DNA of 64,000 nucleotides from Sipunculus nudus (Eukaryota; Annelida; Sipuncula; Golfingiida; Sipunculidae): NCBI GenBank assembly GCA_026874595.1, contig CM049310.1, positions 28,133,058 to 28,197,057 of the forward strand, read 5' to 3'. Shown piece by piece: positions 60,401 to 64,000 of this stretch (position 1 is its first letter; each line of letters starts with the position of its first letter). The notes under the pieces were generated by a model. It saw only the letters and a program-made list of their open reading frames with translations, ran no database searches and was not told where the DNA came from. The position numbers and the translations under genes were made by a program.

Positions 60401-62778
60401 CCAGTATAATATCACGCAGGTCTAATTTAGTTCATACGTTTATCACCAAATTTCAGGAATTACTATCATTATCACATAAACAAGTATTTAGATATATATC
60501 AATATACTTTTTAGCAGTCAGGTTTAAGTGTCAACCATTGACATTTTACCTGTTATTAAGATACAGTTATGTAATTTTAAAAAGATCTTCTTGTGATGCC
60601 ATTCAGGTGCACATATTTTCATCATAACCTTTTTAAGATTGCGTTTATTCCCATAACAGTATAATAATAGACATATAAATTGAATATTTTTCAGGTGCTA
60701 ATATAAACTTCAGTACAGTCAGTGACGGGCTGAACAGTCTTCATCGAGCAGCCAAGCTGCGCAGTCTTCCACTGCTGAAGTTGTTTCAGCAATATGGGGC
60801 AGACATGGCCAGAGAGAACCATCTAACAGATCAGAACATCTGGCACTATGTACTTGTACCCTCCTGGGGAGCAGAGCCAGCCGTCAATCATGACCCATCA
60901 GGGGGCGCGACCAGTGTTAGGATCAAAGAGTGCATTAGTACGTGGTACATTTCAGGAATGAGTATAAAACTACATGAACTACATGAATAACTGCTAAATA
61001 ACCCTTCTGTCGGCTGCAGACATAAAAATATATATCAGAGAAATGGAATTTGACTCCACATTTAAACTCCAGTAAAACATTTCCTAAGCTGTATAAATGA
61101 CACTACTCTCACCAAATATAATTCTGCAGTATCACTAAGTTCCACTGAACGATCTTTCACCAGACATGTTTGCAAGTTTTCACTATGATTTACTGCATGC
61201 ATATTAACTTTCTGTGTTGTGACTAGAATATTGCATAGAATGTAACAGTTAATCAGGCATAGATGAAATGATGTGGACCATTTAAAAAATACCTTGGGTG
61301 TTCAACCACTGATATTGGTAGTAAATTAGAAAGTTGTGGTCCTCCTGACATTCTCTGCATTCCTTGTACAGAGACCCTGGACTTAAGATGTTTTTTTAAT
61401 AACTTTATAACTTACTTCTAAAACATTACACAGTTTGTGTGTCACTGTTTGCTATTTTCAGAGTACCTTAAGGAGAGCACAGATGTTGACATTGACCATC
61501 CTGATCAGACGGGTAGAACACCCTTACATCATTACATCACCGCAGACCCCAGGCCTGAGAGACCAGACACAGAGGTCATCCAGTACATGCTCGAGCAGGG
61601 CGCCAAGTACTTTACTGTGAGTTCTCTACAGAGAGATATCCAGGGTTGACATTCTTTATACATGTGTATGAGGTGTATATGAGCAGGAATAAATTTATAC
61701 AAAATGTATTATGCATCCTGCTGTATGTAAAGTTCTCAAGTAAGCTTCAGGAAAAGTATCTGCTTTTACATTAAAAAGTGCAAGTCTTTATTAAAAGCAT
61801 GAAGGGCAGTAGAGCAGAATACATTTGGTTGGTTCTTGTGTTTATTTACTCCCGTTTATGCATGCCAATTTATTCTTTGTAAATGAACTTCCTAACAGAT
61901 TACAGACTCAAAATGATGAGTCCCTGTACCAATGCATTGAATAAAATGGAGCAGAGCTCAAGTGTCTACCAGCTAGGATGCCTGGTCTAATTTTGTATCT
62001 TGGTACCATGAAAAATCTGAAAAATATGAGCAAAATAAGAATGGCATTATTCTGCACCTTTGCTAAACAAAGAAATATCTTGAAGGAAAATATAAACCCT
62101 ATTTGATAAATCTGATATTCATGTTATTACTTAATATTAAACATTTTATTCAATGTCAATGGATTGTCCATATTTTTATGTCATTTCCAAATGCTGGACA
62201 GAAACATGAAATTATAATTATCATCAAAACTAATCAGTGCACATTAGTGGAACAGACAAACATTTTGAAACAGAGGTGATATTTTATTATTATAATTTTT
62301 TTTGCATTTGCAGGTAGATATTCGTGGTGACAGCCCCCTGACTTCAGCCTTCCTTCTTGATCTACAAGACGTCATCAGACAGCTCATGCAGCACTGCCCA
62401 GGACTGTGTAGAAACTACGGACCAACAGCAGAACCAAACCCTCTCCACAAAATAGCTCTGCATTTAGCCATCAGGCCGCTGTTCTGGCTGCCTAGACGAC
62501 ACAAGACTGAAAACCTAGAGACTTCACTGGGATTGTTAAGGTTATTAATGGAAGGTGGTTATACCCCAACACTTGAGGATGTTCAGATGTTAAACCAGTC
62601 AGCCATCAGCCCAGAGGTTCTAGAGCTAATAGAAAGTGAAGCTACTCATGTGCAGAGTTTGTCTCGCCTGTGCCGAGTACTCATTAGAAATGTGTTATGG
62701 GACCAACTGCATGTCAAGGTGGACCAGCTTCCTGTGCCAAACCAGATCAGGAAAAATTTATTGTTGACTAATTTGTAA
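54334..62778 (+). CDS. Ankyrin-repeat and SOCS-box (ASB-like) protein, whole gene span, seven coding exons
   Basis: Seven exons (54334-54484, 55101-55387, 55744-55912, 59935-60156, 60695-60937, 61462-61616, 62314-62778) join in one frame with introns of phase 1, 0, 1, 1, 1, 0. They give 563 residues. ASB proteins bind substrates through ankyrin repeats and recruit Elongin B/C and Cullin 5 through a SOCS box to form an E3 ubiquitin ligase. Here the repeats show LLLRQGIEA, LISGAKVN, MLAAGVEVN, LVDCGARIN, LCDLGANINF and TPLHHYI signatures. The C-terminus has a BC box (SLSRLCRVLI) and a Cul5-box-like QLPVPNQI, and ends 15 residues later. A Ser/Pro/Arg-rich insert (STPRVDSDASSPRSPRRPS) interrupts one repeat. 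Length is within the ASB range. The vertebrate orthologue cannot be assigned from sequence memory. Confidence 0.85.
55101..55387 (+). CDS. ASB-like gene, coding exon 2
   Basis: Acceptor tgactttcag, donor AAG|gtaaga. The split codon G|AT gives Asp and restores GNLDIIRSLL, a standard ankyrin helix, which confirms the junction. It contains the second and third repeat units and ends in phase 0. Confidence 0.85.
55744..55912 (+). CDS. ASB-like gene, coding exon 3
   Basis: Acceptor tgtgacttcag, donor GCAG|gtatta. It encodes ENALMYALRN and MLAAGVEVN followed by RTALHFTVRK of the next repeat. It ends in phase 1 and is followed by a 4-kb intron full of dispersed repeats. Confidence 0.85.
56540..56950. 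repeat. Dispersed palindromic-core repeat, second locus
   Basis: It has GCAGGTGGCACCACCTGTCT near 56671, then ctatccaaaatagataaacatgc, caaaatttcaggctgatacatc and gcaaacagacagatgga, in the order found at 19628-20080. A more diverged unit begins near 56815. Confidence 0.75.
57236..58335. repeat. Diverged tandem duplication, two ~450-520-bp units
   Basis: Both units carry, in order, cgtgcc(a/g)tggtcaaa, ggcaaaatttaaggtac, gatctaattttgggtat-like, ctgattttttacaa, tgcattatgtttgggcc, tctcaaagg and gacatctaa. Unit 1 is about 57236-57760 and unit 2 about 57900-58335. Confidence 0.7.
58320..58390 (-). repeat. Dispersed repeat end, inverted relative to 11041
   Basis: On the minus strand it reads AGCTCAGCTGACTATAAGTC, then CTGAGCTATAGTCGTGG and a TCCG run. 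This matches the leading segment at 11046-11110. Confidence 0.75.
58391..58770. repeat. Dispersed palindromic-core repeat, third locus
   Basis: Diverged units have gatggaacaaccagc (about 58513) and gtaggtggcacttcctgtct (about 58639), followed by the shared 'accaatacattgaaccactcctgaga' segment, which is repeated near 58425 and 58705. Confidence 0.7.
59935..60156 (+). CDS. ASB-like gene, coding exon 4
   Basis: Acceptor acttttaattcag, donor CTCG|gtgaat. The split codon G|AG gives Glu. It encodes the Ser/Pro/Arg-rich insert and then IVQRLVDCGARINQ and YTALSFHLA. It ends in phase 1. Confidence 0.85.
60695..60937 (+). CDS. ASB-like gene, coding exon 5
   Basis: Acceptor tgaatatttttcag, donor ATTA|gtacgt, weak before the GT. 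The split codon G|GT restores LCDLGANINF, an ankyrin junction. It then gives SLHRAAKLRSLPLLKLF and YGADMARENH, followed by an irregular region. It ends in phase 1. Confidence 0.85.
61462..61616 (+). CDS. ASB-like gene, coding exon 6
   Basis: Acceptor tttgctattttcag, donor TACT|gtgagt. The split codon A|AG gives Lys. It encodes GRTPLHHYI and VIQYMLEQGAKYF, a further ankyrin repeat. It ends in phase 0. Confidence 0.85.
62314..62778 (+). CDS. ASB-like gene, terminal exon with SOCS box
   Basis: Acceptor tttttttgcatttgcag. It encodes a last ankyrin-like region (RGDSPLTSAFLL), HKIALHLAIRPLFW, and a C-terminal SOCS box: BC box SLSRLCRVLIRN with the (S/T)LxxxC pattern, and LPVP as in Cul5 boxes. Stop TAA at 62776-62778. 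Confidence 0.9.
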   Translation, partial: VDIRGDSPLTSAFLLDLQDVIRQLMQHCPGLCRNYGPTAEPNPLHKIALHLAIRPLFWLPRRHKTENLETSLGLLRLLMEGGYTPTLEDVQMLNQSAISPEVLELIESEATHVQSLSRLCRVLIRNVLWDQLHVKVDQLPVPNQIRKNLLLTNL

Positions 62779-62862
62779 CAAGTTACCTGAATCAGTATAA
62801 ATGGTTTTTTTGCTAGCCATGAAATTCCCTGGGTATTCTGTCATCATCGAGGATGATTTTAC

Positions 62863-62868
62863 AATAAA
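62863..62868 (+). terminator. Polyadenylation signal of the ASB-like gene
   Basis: AATAAA 85 bases after the stop codon, followed within 30 bases by a T-rich stretch. Confidence 0.75.
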
Positions 62869-62889
62869 GGAATAGTCATTATTGTTTAT

Positions 62890-64000
62890 CCTATTTTACT
62901 GACAGATGGACAATAGTTTCTGATCCTTTTCCTGCAGTTAACTGGATTTCAGTGCCTGTATGGTTACATCTACACACCTTGAAAGTGTTCCTGCTCATTG
63001 TACTGACATGAAGATGCAGGTACATCCAGTGAAACCTTGTTGGTTTAAGAAAATTTCATTTTAAATTTTCTGTTAAACTTATTTCATAGGACTTTTTTTT
63101 TAGTCAGAAGACTTCATCATAAAACTCCCATGATGCAAGAAACAAAACATCAGTTTTGGCATATTGAGATTTAGATTCCAAGTCAGCCACCAGGTGTCTG
63201 CTTGCAAACTGGTAGTTTTAGGGTAGCAATGCTTAGCTTGACTATCTGTGTAATATTCATGAAAAAAGTTCTCCAGGTGCAGATTAAGCATTAAGATATG
63301 GACCAGCAAGAAATACTCAATCTGATTTCATGATACCCAGTAGTAACTGCAGGTTTTCACTATTTTAGTCTGGTTTATTTTTGCTGAAACAAAGTTTTAT
63401 TTGCAATCACTGGTGCTGTGGGGTTTGTGAATCTTATACCCCAGGATCTCTGCCTAGATTGACTAGATTTTTTTATGAAGTCTCTTCACTGCCTACAGAA
63501 AGCATACAATATTTTAAAACTTCACATTGTTGTGGAAAATGTAGATCTACCTGTGCTGCCCCTTTCAGATGATCTTGATACTAAACCATGAAAGGTGCAT
63601 GGACCAAGGTTCAAATGTTTCTGATTCAGTGCTTATCAGAATCATCTTCAGTTTTGTTAAAGATAATTTGTATGGAGTAAACATTTGTAAATTATGGCAT
63701 TTAAATTGATTAACAAATACAGAGCTGTAGATGCGTCTGTTGTACAAATATGGCACATCAAGGCTGTACACACAACTTCAGGAAGTGAAAAAGGAAGATG
63801 AAACATGCTATTTTAATAATTTGTGAGCCACAATCCAGATCAAGGATTTCTTTGTAAACAGACCTGCAGAAGTGAACCTTTATTTACATGTGTATTCTTG
63901 GTTGTTGTTTATCACCCGTATGGTGATGATCTTTGTGTTAGTGATATAGTTACAGGTTTTTACAGTGTTTTATGTTTACTGTTGTTTAAAGTGTCTCGTT
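62890..64000. other. Downstream flank, nothing recognised
   Basis: No supported gene or repeat. Frames at 63100-63309 (-) and 63381-63572 have no domain or splice context. Confidence 0.4.

Overview
This is a low-gene-density, AT-rich animal nuclear window with GT-AG introns, long introns and a great deal of simple, tandem and dispersed repeat. The repeat families (a dispersed family whose end reads like CTGAGCTATAGT followed by runs of TCCG/TCTG, tRNA-derived SINEs, large minisatellites) and the gene set suggest a lophotrochozoan, most likely a bivalve mollusc. That assignment is inference; no rRNA or mitochondrial marker is present.

Three protein-coding loci can be supported. (1) Positions 824-3720 (+) hold the last two visible exons of a fusion protein: an NAD-epimerase-like (extended SDR) Rossmann domain whose YxxxK catalytic pair looks lost, followed by a GT-A glycosyltransferase-like domain. 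Its 5' exons lie outside the window or were not recognised. (2) Positions 42574-45198 (-) hold an intronless 874-residue coding region with coiled-coil regions and a divergent C-terminal VPS9-like domain (Rab5-family GEF fold). It is preceded by a probable spliced 5' leader with three short upstream ORFs. (3) Positions 54334-62778 (+) hold a seven-exon, 563-residue ankyrin-repeat protein ending in a SOCS box, an ASB-like substrate receptor for an Elongin B/C-Cullin 5 ubiquitin ligase. All its splice phases agree.

The rest is repeat or featureless DNA. In order: a ~64-bp minisatellite (3.8-5.6 kb); a dispersed repeat (11.0-11.9 kb); a 22-bp array (12.4 kb); a 42-bp minisatellite open on both strands (16.2-17.0 kb); two ~1.3-kb arrays of one 36-bp repeat in inverted orientation around a 2-kb loop (17.3-21.9 kb); a 7.1-kb satellite of ~38/39-bp monomers with higher-order structure (24.0-31.1 kb); a SINE copy (31.2 kb); a 421-bp miniature LTR element with tRNA-like Pol III boxes inside its LTRs (34.75-35.17 kb); a ~1-kb diverged tandem duplication, one copy of which carries a Harbinger-like MITE (36.0-38.0 kb), with a second MITE copy at 38.7 kb; a 2.5-kb terminal-inverted-repeat element studded with a 16-bp motif and itself interrupted by a SINE with a perfect 14-bp target duplication (50.8-53.3 kb); and dispersed and tandem repeats inside the long third intron of the ASB-like gene.

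The three genes show no functional relationship. The most unusual content is the repeat architecture: the inverted arrays, the higher-order satellite, the miniature LTR element and the motif-rich inverted-repeat element.
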